Below, in pieces: positions 1-11,665 of a stretch of DNA of 64,000 nucleotides (the first letter of the stretch is position 1; every line of letters starts with the position of its first letter). Source of the stretch: Pyrocephalus nanus. Its lineage: Eukaryota; Chordata; Aves; Passeriformes; Tyrannidae. The stretch covers positions 98,753,739 through 98,817,738 of the forward strand of contig CM076259.1 in NCBI GenBank assembly GCA_038380795.1, in the 5' to 3' direction. Under the pieces are notes generated by a model. The model was given only the letters and a program-made list of their open reading frames with translations, ran no database searches and was not told the DNA's origin. The position numbers and the translations under genes were made by a program.

Positions 1-2261
1 GGTGCTTGTACCCAGCAGGAAAAAAAAAATCTCCTTAATCCTTTTTTGTTTTCATAATTACTTGTTTTTCCTCTTCCCAGCAGTTCTTCTATTGAGCACA
101 AAAGTTACCGTATCCAATTATAACTTTTTGTCCTTGCTTTTAAAATCTTCTCATCTCCTCAGTTATCTATTAACACAAGATTAATCACCTTATTAATCTC
201 AGATTTTTTTTCTCATCTGGTACAGTGACAGCCACCAACCAGCCATTTGGTGGCATGTTCTTAGTTTTTTCGTGTGGCCAATAGATATGTGAGACTGCAT
301 GGGGGGAAAAAAGAGAGTGAACTAGAGAGAAAGCAAGAGCAAGAACACCAGTAGCACATTTAGCATGGTAAATGCCACGGCATTTTGGAAAGCCTGGCTC
401 CCACATGTGACAATCTAATAGCTTCTGATCTACGTTGCTGTGTATTTCCTTGTTTATGTAACGGAGGCTGACAGGAAGGGCACTTCTTGGCAGTTAATGA
501 TCACTGTCATTGACCCAGCCAATCAGTCAGTAACTGGAAATATCTGACCTTTATGGCTTCCTTCCTTTGATGATTCCCTTTAATAATTTATTTGTTTAAC
601 CTTTCCAGTTGGATCTAAAACTGTGTACTTTGATATTAATGCAATGTGCCATACTGGAATGAAGAGATTTTTTTTTTTCCCCCAGACTATTCCTGACAGT
701 TATTGTAACCAAAGGGACAGCAAGATTTTGTTCTGAAAGCTCCATCATATTTACACTGTCTTCTAATGTTTTCCTTTCCCTCTCTTAGTTTTGCTGGAGC
801 TGCTATAACTTTGTACTGTTCACTGCATCTTATCTACAGAGTTCAGCTCAGAATATGTCAATGATTGTTTGTTTAAGGTCTGCTAAAATATGGGTATTTT
901 AACCTAGGGGGTTTAAAGGTGCCCAAAATTTACTTTCTCTGACAAAAATACACTGGTTGATGGAGGCTGTAGCCTTTCTTTGGGAAGAAGTTATTAACAA
1001 AATTTTTGTTTCATATTACTTGGGGTTTATTTTGTAAGTCATTGTGAGTTCAAATGTTGGCATGAAGAAAAATCAGTATACTAGAACGCATCACATTCAT
1101 AGTGTTCATAAAAGAACTTTGCTTTCTAAGCCATTTTTTGAATAGTTACATTTATTACTTCTGCTTAGGGAGAAACATTCTGATTTATTTAGGCACATAT
1201 GAAGACAAACCAGAACTCCCAGTTTACGAAGTGTGTTATCATCTAATAATTTCCTTAAAAATTGTAGTTTGTCAGTAAAGCCCTGAAAGCCATGTTTACC
1301 TTGGCAGCCCTCAGTGATGAAGTCCAGAGCTTGAGTCCAGCCTGGGTGCTACTGCTTTGACCTGCCAGAGCCTTGGAGTGATGGCTTTGCTCCCCATGAT
1401 TGAGGCTTGGAAACACTTTGGTTGTGCAGCCAAGCATAGCAGACATGGGGCAAGTTCAGCTCTGTGACCAAATTGACTTCCAAGGTCATATTTTTTTTTT
1501 GTCTTCTAGTTAAGCCTATTTCAGGTAAAGCATAACATACACCATAATTCATGAGAAAAAAGTGGCCAATCCAAGTGCACTGAACTGCACACATTGCAAA
1601 TGGAAAGTAGCACAAGTCCACTGACTTCAATGGCTAGCAGTCTCTGATATTTCCGTTAACATGGTGTTTTAGTTGGAAAGATGCTGGAAGGCTGATGTTT
1701 CTTAACACATTCTGGTCTTCTTTTGATGAAACTCAGAGATGCTCTGTCCTTCCCAGTGTGGAATCTCTGTTTTTGACTTAAGCATCATAGAAAAGATTAT
1801 AAATGTTTATGAAATGTATAGAGCACAATAGACTTTATGTATTATAGCATTCAGGTAAGTGTGGACAATATTTCTAAAGTGATATTAAACCTACTTCTTG
1901 ATGCTTTTCGAATTATTGTTTGTGAAATGTTTGTTGAAATTACTATGCTGCATAGAATAAGTGAAAAATTACCTATCTCTGAAAAACCTGAACACCTGAG
2001 ATACAATAGTAATTTTCTACATCTAAAACAATATGATATTGGTATAGTGCTGTGTGAGCATTGTGTCCATGACAGTGGGCTCTCATTTCTGGCACCAAGC
2101 AGACAGTGAGCAAAATGAATGGATGGTTAAAACAGCCGGCCTCCTCTCACTTCTAAAAATCAGTGGAACGAAGTCCTGTATCTCATTCACCACACAGATC
2201 CCTGCTTTGATTTGCTTGGTAGCCCTATCCATCCCCTGACTTCAGCAGTGACTGTTATGAT
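1..2261. other. Intergenic sequence, no gene seen
   Basis: AT-rich sequence with only short chance open frames. I see no exon with paired splice sites, no recognisable protein similarity and no repeat family I can name. It would lie upstream of the FRMPD4 promoter if that assignment is right. Confidence 0.6.
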
Positions 2262-2328
2262 GATGTTGTGAAGTGCTTTGAGACCAGCTGGAGAGAAATG
2301 CCACCCCTGAGGTGCTGCTAAATAACCC
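2262..2328 (+). repeat. Possible ancient amniote repeat tail
   Basis: The stretch contains GAAGTGCTTTGAGACC followed about 30 bases later by GAGGTGCTGCTAAATA. This resembles the 'aaagcgctttgagat...aaaggcgctatataaat' tail shared by several very old vertebrate LINE/SINE families (L3/CR1-like). It is strongly diverged, and family and strand are inferred from memory of that tail only. Confidence 0.3.
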
Positions 2329-3471
2329 CACCAAAGCTGCCTTCCTCTTGTGCGGGAGAGCCATACGTGCTGTGCATGGGTAAGGGGACACTGGGGAGCG
2401 AGCTCCGGTTTGCAACTCAGCTAATTAAACATTAATGAAGTCCTTTCAAAAGAGGGAGCTTTGCTTCACACTTCCGTACTCCTAAATCCAATCCGTAAAT
2501 GTTTGTTTTCCCCATTTTAGCTTTTTAATTTATTCCTCAATATTCTAGCCTCCAAAATGACAATAAAATGTACTAGATTTGAAATAGAAGTCTCCAAAGA
2601 GTATTTTGGCTATCTGTTAGGAGTTGGAATACCCATGGATTACCCTGTAAATCTAAATTATTGGCACTCATGAGAGATTATTTCCATTTATTTTGTTTTA
2701 CTGTGTAATATTTTGCAGCTATGGCTGCAGTGTTGTTATTAACTTGTGATAGTTCTAAACCCTGGTAGGTGATTAGATCATTTACTGTGTAAAATTCAGG
2801 CCTCCAAAGTAAGATGGTGCTAATCAGTCGAGCCATAGGAGTCCCAGCTGCTCATTTTCTCCAAAGATTTGACCCCTCCTGTATTGGATAAAACTCAACA
2901 GAATTTTAGTTTGCAAGTGGAAACAATTACTAGAATATATTTTTTATTGACTTGATATAACGAAGATAAGATACCAAAAACATTGCCTCAGCAGGGGGTG
3001 ATTTTAATTTTTACAAAGAAGTTAATGACGGGAAAACAGTCCTGTCTTTCCCTATCTTTCCCAAAGATAGTTTACATATTGCAAACATGCTTTCAACCAT
3101 TTCAAAGGACAGTATTTTTCTCTGTTGAAATTAATTCCTTTTCACATTAGCATGAATCATTTATGTATCTTTAAAACTAAGATAGTGCTCTATGTCAAAT
3201 GACAGCCCGTACCGGTGAAAGATAATTTTGCAGCTTGGGCATTCAGGAGATAGGATATTGCCACAGAGTCACTGTTGATTCTCAGGCAAGTCATTCTATT
3301 AGATTTCTTGCCTGTAAAGTGAGATAAGTCATCCTGCATAGCTAAGGTAGGATTTTTCTTCCTTTTTTCCTGTGTCTCCACATCCTTGTGCTTTAAATGG
3401 ATTTGAATTTATTCACTTAGGAAAAAAAAAGTTAACCAATGCTTTCTCAAGAAGAGATTTCCCACAGAAAT
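2329..3471. other. Intergenic sequence, no gene seen
   Basis: AT-rich, no supported exon or named repeat. A short richer patch near 2330-2410 holds several CpGs but no coding frame. Confidence 0.55.
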
Positions 3472-3620
3472 ATTTCACAGAATATTCTGAGTTGGAAGAG
3501 ACCCACAAGGATCACCAAGTCCAACCCTCAAGCAAATGGCCCATACAAGGATCAAACCCACAACACTGGTGTTAATAACACCAATTACTAACCAGCTCTA
3601 ACCAACTGAGCTAACCCGAA
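3472..3620 (-). mobile_element. tRNA-Ile-derived SINE with CR1 3' tail (TguSINE1-like)
   Basis: Read on the minus strand, the element starts with a degraded tRNA-Ile-like body. An A-box-like TTAGCTCAGTTGG is at 3602-3614 and a B-box-like GGGTTTGATCC at 3549-3559. The 17-base anticodon arm at 3567-3583 still forms a perfect 5-bp stem with a 7-base loop. The loop now reads TTATTAA, so the anticodon is ATT where Ile-AAT would be expected. The D-arm region carries a tandem TGGTTAG repeat that lengthens the body by about 10 bases. The tRNA part runs directly into a CR1-type 3' end (GGACTTGGTGATCCTTGTGG, then CAACTCAGAATATTCTGTG), so it was presumably mobilised by a CR1 enzyme. tRNA-Ile/CR1 SINEs are known from songbirds. 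It is not a functional tRNA gene: the acceptor ends do not pair well and the B box has lost its CpG. Confidence 0.8.
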
Positions 3621-4493
3621 CAGACTTAATCCAAAAATCTTGAGAATTTCAAAATCTAGCACCAATTTCCACAGGGAGGAGGAGGAGAAGAAGACAGACA
3701 CAAACTCAGTCATTCACTGCAGATTGCGAAGATTTTTCTTTGGCTTCCAGCAAAGCCTTTCTAAGCCCAGCAGCAGACTCCATTGATGCAGGCAGGATGA
3801 TGGCGGAAGCTGTTCAGACAGCTTCCCTTAACTCATCAGGGTTGGTCCTAGCTTGAATTATGAAGCATTATGAATTTACAGAGTTTTATAAATGTAGATT
3901 GCCACTGTAACCACATATACAACAAACACCAGCTTTCTTACTTAAGTCAGTGACCAAAATGGAAGAAGACCCCAGAACCGCTGATTCTAAGTCCTTCATT
4001 TAATGTACAATAAAACCTCTTTCCCTAGACACTCACAATATTTGATTTTGAAGCATAAAAATGTATTACTCTTGCTGTGTTATGTCTATTAAGGGCTCAT
4101 CTAACGCATTTTACAGTCCTAGCACATTGATCCAGACATAAATGAAATAAAAAAGTTATTTAGAGAAGCAGGTAAATGTTATGTAAAACCAGAAGTGTGC
4201 CATCCAGAATTTCAGTTCCTATTAACCTACACAAAAATACTGGAGGGAGTGTTCGGCTTATTTTCTCAAACTACTGCTTGTGGCTTAGGTTTTTGATCAT
4301 ACACCAATCACGGCAGTTAATTCAAATAACAATTAGAACAGCAATTTAGAGAAGAAGTGATTTTAACTTCTCACCACTGATACATCCTATGCTAGCAGAA
4401 AGTGCAAAGGATGAACTTCCCTCTTCAAACATTAAGTATTTGTATTTGGTGGATATGCTTACAGACTGATGTAAGTGGCTTTCTTTATATATC
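3621..4493. other. Intergenic sequence, no gene seen
   Basis: No named repeat or exon. A short purine-rich GGAGGAGGAGGAGAAGAAG run occurs near 3675-3693. Confidence 0.55.
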
Positions 4494-4529
4494 AAAAAAA
4501 AAAAAAAAGAAGAAGAAAAAAGAAAAATA
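4494..4529. repeat. A15 tract plus GAA-rich low-complexity run
   Basis: Fifteen A residues at 4494-4508 are followed by GAAGAAGAAAAAAGAAAAATAA. Simple purine tract, length likely variable. Confidence 0.85.
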
Positions 4530-4659
4530 ATCACAACAGAAGACCAACTGACCTTAGAAAAAATACAGGAAGATAGCAGAGGGACACTTTCACATAATTG
4601 AAGCAACAAAGAATGATTTGTCCAAGCATTCTGTCTGCTCTTCAAAATGAAATTCATAT

Positions 4660-4696
4660 GATCAGACATCCATGCAAGTGATCAGACATCCATGCA
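4660..4696. repeat. 20-bp tandem duplication
   Basis: GATCAGACATCCATGCA occurs at 4660-4676 and again at 4680-4696, a near-perfect direct duplication with a 20-base period. Confidence 0.9.
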
Positions 4697-4755
4697 CACT
4701 GTGGTATGTGTTCTTTGCACTTTTTCATCAGTCTCATCATCTGAGCAGCTTGCTC

Positions 4756-4781
4756 AATAAAGACCAGTAAAAAAAAAAAAA
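4756..4781 (+). other. AATAAA followed by an A13 tract: possible retrocopy 3' end
   Basis: AATAAA at 4756-4761 is followed after only 7 bases by thirteen A residues at 4769-4781, the layout of a reverse-transcribed, polyadenylated RNA. The parent RNA is not recognised and no target-site duplication was found. The spacing is shorter than usual, so chance is a real alternative. Confidence 0.3.
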
Positions 4782-5586
4782 GATAAATTTTCCTTGTGCT
4801 TCTGATAAGGATGTTACATTATCCACATTATCAACATTTGCAGTAACATCACACCAGCTTGAATCTCCTCAGAGCTCACAAAAGTAGCTGAGCCAGGTCT
4901 CATTGGCAGGGAGATGGCAAACTTCCAGTAGCTCCCAGGTGCCGCAGAGTTCAGCAGCAATTAAAGATGTGCCACTCGATGCCTCCCAGCCAAGACCATG
5001 CTGGCTTGTAAAGATCCGGAACAAAGCTAGGAATATAATGTCAGTTTTTGGATATAACAAAAAATGGAAGTCCTGGCTACATGTGATCTTTAAAAATCCC
5101 TCCAAACCCTTGGAAGATACATTGCAATAACTCTTTTACCCTGGACAGATGCCACTCAGGTTTACTGCCTCATCTGACAGCTGATGTTCCCTCTGTAGCC
5201 TCCAGTGTGTGTGGTGGTCTGGTTTTGTGGACAGGCTGATGGGTACAAGCTCTTCCTCTTCCATGGCTTTCATCCTCTGTGTGCCCACTGTGCCAGTGTG
5301 CTCTTCAGCTTTCAGGCTTGCCTGAGAATCCCAGCAATGAGAACATGTGGCTAAATTTAATACGAAGAAAATAGGTAAACTCTTTACTTGAGAAGCATTT
5401 TTGCATAGGAGTTTTGTGGAATATTCGAAACTTTTACATATAAAACCTGCCTATTAGTCTATTCAGCCACTTCAGGACTGATTACCTCTTACAGTCAAGA
5501 CACTGAGTTTGCTTCAAAGGTCTTTTAGAATATGTGGAGATAACTATCCTTTGAGTTTCTATTCCCTCCAGACTGGACTGAAAATC
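4782..5586. other. Intergenic sequence, no gene seen
   Basis: Two overlapping chance frames on opposite strands cover 4869-5130, but neither resembles a known protein. No repeat family recognised. Confidence 0.5.
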
Positions 5587-6172
5587 AAATAGAATTGTAG
5601 AATTATCTAAGTTGGAAAAGACCTATAACAAGTCCAACCATAAACCCTGCATTGCCAAGTCCAACACATCCAATGTCCGTAAGTACCACATCTACAGGCT
5701 TTTTAAACACTTCCAGGGGTGGTGACTCAACCACTTCCTTGGGCAGCCTGTACCAATGCCTGACCACTATTTCAGTGAAGAAAATTTCTCTAATATCCAA
5801 CTCGAACATTCCCTACTGCAACTTGAAGCCATTTCCTCTCATCCTATTGCTGCTTGCCTGGACCCCCCCCGGCTGCAGCCTCCTTTCAGGTAGTTGTAGA
5901 GAGTGACAAGGTTCCCTGTGAGCCTTCTCTTCTTCAGGCTAAACAAACCCAGCTGCCTCAGCCACTCCTTACAGGACCTGTGCTCCAGACCCTTCATCAG
6001 CTCCTTTGCCCTTCTCTGGACACGCTCCAGCACCTCAACATCTTTTTGTAGTAAGAAGATCAAAACTGAACACAGGATTTGAGGTGCAGCCTCACCAGTG
6101 CTGAGTACAGTGTGATGATCACTGGCCTGGTCCTGCTGGCCACACTATTTCTGACACAAGCCAGGATGGTAG
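5587..6172 (-). mobile_element. CR1 LINE, 5'-truncated 3' end with RT C-terminus remnant
   Basis: On the plus strand this reads as the reverse complement of a CR1 3' end, beginning near AATAGAATTGTAGAATTATC and GGTTGGAAAAGACC-like sequence at 5587. The minus-strand frame at 5839-6063 contains [23 protein letters not shown], then [25 protein letters not shown], which is the C-terminal end of the CR1 ORF2 reverse transcriptase. Past that the 3' UTR follows. The copy stops near CCAGGATGGT at about 6170, the usual 5' truncation of CR1. It is inactive: only the tail of ORF2 remains and there is no complete RT or endonuclease. Confidence 0.93.
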
Positions 6173-6654
6173 AACAGTATACACAGTCTGCATTGACATG
6201 AATACCTGCTCAGCATCCACAGTCATAGGAATTAAGTACCTTTTATCTCCTGACTGCCAAAGTGGATAACTGGATAGTGTATGTCCAGCTCTGTAGTTAC
6301 AGCATGCAAAGTGAAAGGTGTGAATGGTAAATGCTCTGAGGTCTCTAAATTACCTAAAGCAAGACAGTTATGGTCTCACCGACTGAATTACAGCCAAGAC
6401 TGTGTATCCAATTGAAAAATTGGGGTTTTGCAGTTCCCAGTGCAATACAGCTCCAATTTTTTTTTGCTCCTACTGGATATTGGATAACACAATAAAGCTG
6501 TCATTGCTTTCTGAATATATGCATGGTGCCCAATCAGAGCTCCAGGTCAGTATATGTTAGAGAAGAGAGGAAAGCTTTACAGACTGCCTGCACTGTTGCA
6601 AAAAAATTATTTAAGAGTAGCTCTTCAAAGCCATAGAGCTATTTAAGGCACATG
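6173..6654. other. Intergenic sequence, no gene seen
   Basis: No exon or named repeat recognised between two CR1 copies. Confidence 0.55.
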
Positions 6655-6752
6655 GTGTGATTCTTGGAGTTCTCTTGTGCAGGGTCAGGAGCTGGACTTC
6701 AATGATCTTTGTGAGTCACTTCCAACTCATGATATTCTATGATTCTATGATT
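6655..6752 (+). mobile_element. CR1 LINE, short 3' end
   Basis: The stretch contains CAGGGTCAGGAGCTGGACTT and TGATCTTTGTGAGTCACTTC, ending in ATTCTATGATTCTATGATTT. This is the last ~100 bases of a CR1 element including the terminal ATTCTATG octamer repeats. It is severely 5'-truncated and carries no coding sequence. Confidence 0.9.
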
Positions 6753-9700
6753 TAGAAGTTGCAAAAAATATGGTTGAGGTAGTCAGCAAAGTGGCTTTCA
6801 AATGGTCAAAGGTAAAAAAAATAAAGCCTATCACCATGATCTATCTGCACTTCATCATCTCCATATCATCACTGAACTCACAGATTGTTGCTAGAAGGTC
6901 CAAGAATAATGTGATAAAATATAAAAGGGAGAAAAGGTTTTGATTGGAACACAAATGACTTTTTTCTGAGTTATTTTGAAACTGAGAGGGAACAAATTGC
7001 TACCTGCATTCTTTTCAGTCATACCAATAACAAATCAATAAATACAAAACCTAAGTGAAGTAGAGCATTGCTTTCTACAGCTCCTGCCCTTGATCCCTGC
7101 AAACACCAGGAATCACTCTATTTCTCTTCCCCATGGTCTCATTAATAGTTTTTTTAAATTCTATTTCACAGCTTTAGTGTTTTGAAAATGTTGTTACCCT
7201 TAGTTCCTTTCAATAGACAGAAACAGAGATCTCCGGAGAGCCATTCATCTCATCCTAAGATAGGCATCCAAGATAGGTCAGCAAATGCCTTCTGAAGATG
7301 ATTCTATTAACTATAAAGTGGAAGTAGACTTAGATATCTAACTTTTAGAATTCCACAATTAGACAAGCTGATTTTCACTCACCAAGCTACTTTTAGACAA
7401 CATATGCTCTTTTTTCCTCTTATGACATAAAATCTCAACTTTTTAGTTAGAAAAAATATACTATTGCCTTCCTAATTTTAAAATCCTACATATAGTAAGA
7501 TGGACATTATTTTTCTGCAACCTAGACAAGCCCAAGCCTTTCCTTTTTGCCCCTCTCAAAATGCCATAATACTAGAGGGGCATGGCTTTCTCTGTATTTC
7601 CAGGTGTAACTCAAAGCAAAAGTGTCTGAAAACTCATGGAAAACACTGTACTTGTCACATTACCAGCTCAGGTTCAGAGATTTCCATTTCATGTATGATT
7701 CAAAGGATCATCTAAATATTAGGATGCCTGTCCAAACTAAAATGAAATTCCAGATGCTTGAGATTCATCTGTCACTGATGATACTGATGCCATGAAGAAA
7801 ACCCCAATTATCCCACTAGCAATGAAACACCGAGAATAACAGCAGTAAAAACAGAATTACAGTGAAGCAAAGCTATGAGTTACCAGGAAGATGAGCAAGG
7901 AATGTGGGAGACATTTCCCATTATTCATATTAGGAGCTGTACTCTGCTCCTTGCTGAAAACCTACCCCTCCTATACAGTACTCATAGAGCCAGATCCTGT
8001 CCACCCCAAACAATTGCATGTGTCAGTTCAAATTGCTCACTGAATGGCGATACCTCTCAGACTCCTCACCCTTTTCTCTGTATCATTCCTCTGTTGTGAC
8101 CCTTTATGTCAGAGATGTTAGTTTTAAAGCCAGCATGAGATTAACTGCATAATGCTCCCCTTTCAAGCCTGTCCTCACTTTATCTCCTGCTGCAGGGCTG
8201 GACACCAGGACGCACCAAGCCCCTCCCCGGGATGGCCGCAGCTCCCGGTAGCCTGTTTGCATAACAGCTCACTTCTCTTTCTAACATGACCACAATAAGA
8301 AGAGGGGCCACATTGTTTCCAGAAATAAAACAGATTACTTTAATCCTAAACCTACTGCAGTGCCAACATAATAATTCTGGTTTTTTAACCACGTGTTTAA
8401 TCATTTCTAAGGAGGCTAAAAGATCTGGTCATTTGTGTGTATGTTATTACTGTTTAAAGAACAGTCCTCAGCTGGGCTTAGTAGGCATTTGAGTTTCTCC
8501 TCTCAGTTTAAATAAATAAATTCCGAAAAAAAAAATTAAAATCTGAATACTACATGACTATTTACTAGTCTCCTTAAAACAAACATATTTAGAGTTTTCT
8601 CTGTCTGTCCACTGTTTCTCCAGCCAACCATTACTCAAGGGTACATTCACCTTCTTTCAAGGAACATATTACTACATATTTCTGTGAAGGCTTATATCTA
8701 CTCTCTTTTCTGACTAACCAGCTAATTGATACCTTCTATGAGGATGCTTTTTTCCCCCTGTTTTTTCCACTGCATGTTTATTCTCTGCACAAGGTATTGA
8801 TTTTCCTGTTTTTCCACGATCCCAGGCAGTTCTGACTTCTTCCCTTTAAGCTACACTGTAATAAAACAAGACAAATGTTTCATATTCTCTCCTTAAAAAA
8901 GAATAGGATTTTAACATCTATGTTATTTATAAAATAAAATTCACATCTCTTAACTTAATGCCTCTATAAACTAAGTTTCTAGTAATTTAAGTCTCTGCAA
9001 ACCGATCATTTACATTCTCTACAGTCAACATGGATAGGAACTTCCTGAGGGTAATTTATCCTCTACTAAGTGCTTAAAGCTGCCTACCTCATTCATTAAT
9101 GAAACCTTGATGAACTGGCTTAAATGTGACATGTAAAGTTTGTCAGGCTCAAGTTGTAAGAGATGAGATTTGCCCAGTGTGTCTGAATACCTTTAAGAAC
9201 CTCTAGTCATAAAAAACCCCACAAAACAGCTGTTTTCATATAATCTCAAATTATCTTCAGTGAAATGAGTAGTGCTGCATAATTTATCACAGATTAAAAT
9301 GAAAGTGAAAGTAATCACAGAGGAATGAGTTCCCAGTGATTACAGACTTTTTTTTTTTTTTTTAATTTCTGTTTCCTTTTGTGAAGATAATTGGTCAGAC
9401 CCTGGAACAATGGTTTAGTAGTAGCTTTGATTGTACATCACCCAATGATATCTTGTCTATATTCTTAAGAAAAACATATTTATTGTGGTGATATGGTTGC
9501 TAAATACTGCTCAAGTTTCATGTCTTGCTGAAGAGGGAGAAAAGGAAAAGAGTTATTTTATCTCACTTTTAAATCTACTTCTGCATACAACTTTTATCCT
9601 TTCTTGAATAAATTTTAAAATGTCAACTTTCTCAAAGTTTGAAATGGCAAGCATTCTACAGCAATGTTTCACATGACCTACATAGACACATCAAAACTAG

Positions 9701-10739
9701 TGATAAATATCAATTCACCTACAAATAGCATCCTGCTGAATCTATATAGCTATGTTGAATAAGAAATCCTTAGTCGATTTGGGGATTAAAACTCCTAATG
9801 AATTCTGTAACTTATTCTAAACATAAGCTGATGTCTACTTTTGCGGAATAATATAAACTTGCACAGCTGAGAAGTATGTGACATGAGCTGAATGATTTTT
9901 ATTTGTCATATGCACTTACTGTATCCTCCTTCTGCCCCTCACCATAGACCTAGAGCTGGTTCTGCAAACCTAAACGCCTCCCAAAACAGCAGGATCCCAC
10001 TTATCAAGTGCCTGCCTACGACGTTGTCAAAGCATTTCCTGATCTCCATCCCTGTTGCCTTTTGACACATATACGCAAGATTAGAGCTAAGGGAAGGAAA
10101 ATATCTTCTTCGCAATATTAGCATGTGGAACTTCTGGACTGTTTGAGTAAAAGGATATCTTTAATTTCAGGTCAGCAAACAAGAAATGATAGTAGTTTTA
10201 GGATATAGAGTTTAACTCATATTTTACAATTGAATTGTAGCACAGTATGAGAATACTGAAGGAACTCTTTATTGAAACAAACTGTGGCTCATCACAGTGT
10301 TCTGTATATAAAGTACAAAAAGACAATGACTATTCTGGAATTAATCTAATGTATGAGGGGAATCAGCCAGGACTCAACAGGACAACAGATGCCTCCAGTT
10401 GTCTTTCCAAAATGGCTTCTGCCATTTTAACTTGTGGTAAGCTCTTTTTTAAGTTAGTGCTTTATCCCCAGGAAACCTGATTTTTGATGAACCAGTCTAA
10501 AGATATGAAGTCTCAGTCCACTGTAACCATGTTTGTTATCCCTGAGTAGCAACTGAGGCTTTCTGCTATTCAGAAATAAATGAGAATTTTTATCTGTTTG
10601 CATGCAGAACTTGTGAAGCACTCAGGAAAAGTCCCAGGTCACAATATTATTTACTTAGTGCTGCAAGGGGAGTTCCCTGGCAGCAAAGAAGAGCTGTGAC
10701 ATGACATGTCCTTAATATTTTTGTTTTCCCATCCTCATG
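6753..10739. other. Intergenic sequence, no gene seen
   Basis: AT-rich; includes a T16 tract at 9348-9363. A small CpG-bearing patch at about 8195-8260 (four CpGs in some 65 bases) stands out from its surroundings but has no supported exon. Confidence 0.5.
9348..9363. repeat. T16 homopolymer
   Basis: Sixteen consecutive T residues. Confidence 0.95.
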
Positions 10740-11665
10740 TTGCCCGCAGTGCTATGGGGGAAGCTCTCCTACCCATTCTGGGAAAAAAAGCACAGCTGTG
10801 TGCCTCCCTAGAGTGCCTGTACATTAATGCCCAAAGCATGGGGAAAAAAAATAGGAGGAATTAGAGCTATGGTCTCATTGAGATCAGAGAAAGATGGTGG
10901 GATTGCTCACACAACTGGAGTGTACTGATGGATGAATACAGGCTCTTTGGAAAGGGTGGCAAGAAGGGTGAATTATGCTGTACGTGAGAGAGCAGCACAG
11001 ACACTTGGAGCTCTGCTGTGGGATGGGTGTTGAAAGAGCTGAGAGCCTGTGGGTCAGGGTTCGGGGACAAACAAACATGGGTGATGTTGTGTCTGCTACA
11101 AATTACCTAGTCAAGAAGAAAAGGATGAGCTCTTCTTCAGACAAGTAGAAAAAGCCTCATGTTCACTGGCCCTGATCCTCATGGGGACCTAGAATCATGG
11201 TGACATCTTATGGTGTGGATTGCCAACAGTTAATTGAGTAGACAATGATGGGAGGGGGTTTGCTCATGTCATACTCAAAAACAAGCAAGGATCATTTAGG
11301 GATGTAAGGCTAGGAGCAACCTTGGCTGCAGTGATTATGGTGACCAGAGTTCAGAAGCTGGAGAGGAGGGAAATGGGCAAAACCCAGGATAACAAGCCTG
11401 AACTACAGCAGAACAGGCTTTGGCCTGTTTCAGAGATCTGCTTGGAAGACTGCCATGCAATATCTCCCTGGAGAGAAGAGGGGTCAAGAAGAGCCGGTTC
11501 ATTATCAAGGATTACCTTCTCCATCCTCAAGGGTGGTCCATACTAATGAGCTAAAAATCAAGCAAAATCAGTAGGAGGCTTGCATGGATAAACAAGGAGT
11601 TCCTGATTCAAATCAGACATAAAAAGAAAATATACAGGATGGGGAAGCAGGGATTTCAATGACAT
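10740..11665 (+). mobile_element. CR1 LINE internal fragment (endonuclease to start of RT), no 3' end
   Basis: The sequence follows the CR1 interior: GTACATTAATGCCCAAAGCA and GATGGTGGGATTGCTCACAC (endonuclease start), then CACTGGCCCTGATCCTCATG (the ALVLMGDLN-like endonuclease motif), GGCTTTGGCCTGTTTCAGAG, and TGCATGGATAAACAAGGAGT near 11580 (linker before RT). The frame is broken repeatedly by stops and indels; the longest open piece is 11322-11546, which contains the degraded ICLED...PWREEGS segment. CR1 copies normally keep the 3' end and lose the 5' end; this one lacks the RT core and 3' UTR, so a later deletion or rearrangement must have removed them. The copy looks old. Confidence 0.85.

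Noticed and set aside
1617..1633. CCACTGACTTCAATGG, similar to a motif of old vertebrate DNA repeats
   Set aside because: Too short and without a second arm or further similarity to support a transposon call.
3537..3618. A functional tRNA-Ile gene
   Set aside because: It has a CR1 tail, poor acceptor-stem pairing, an ATT anticodon and a lengthened D-arm. It is a SINE body.
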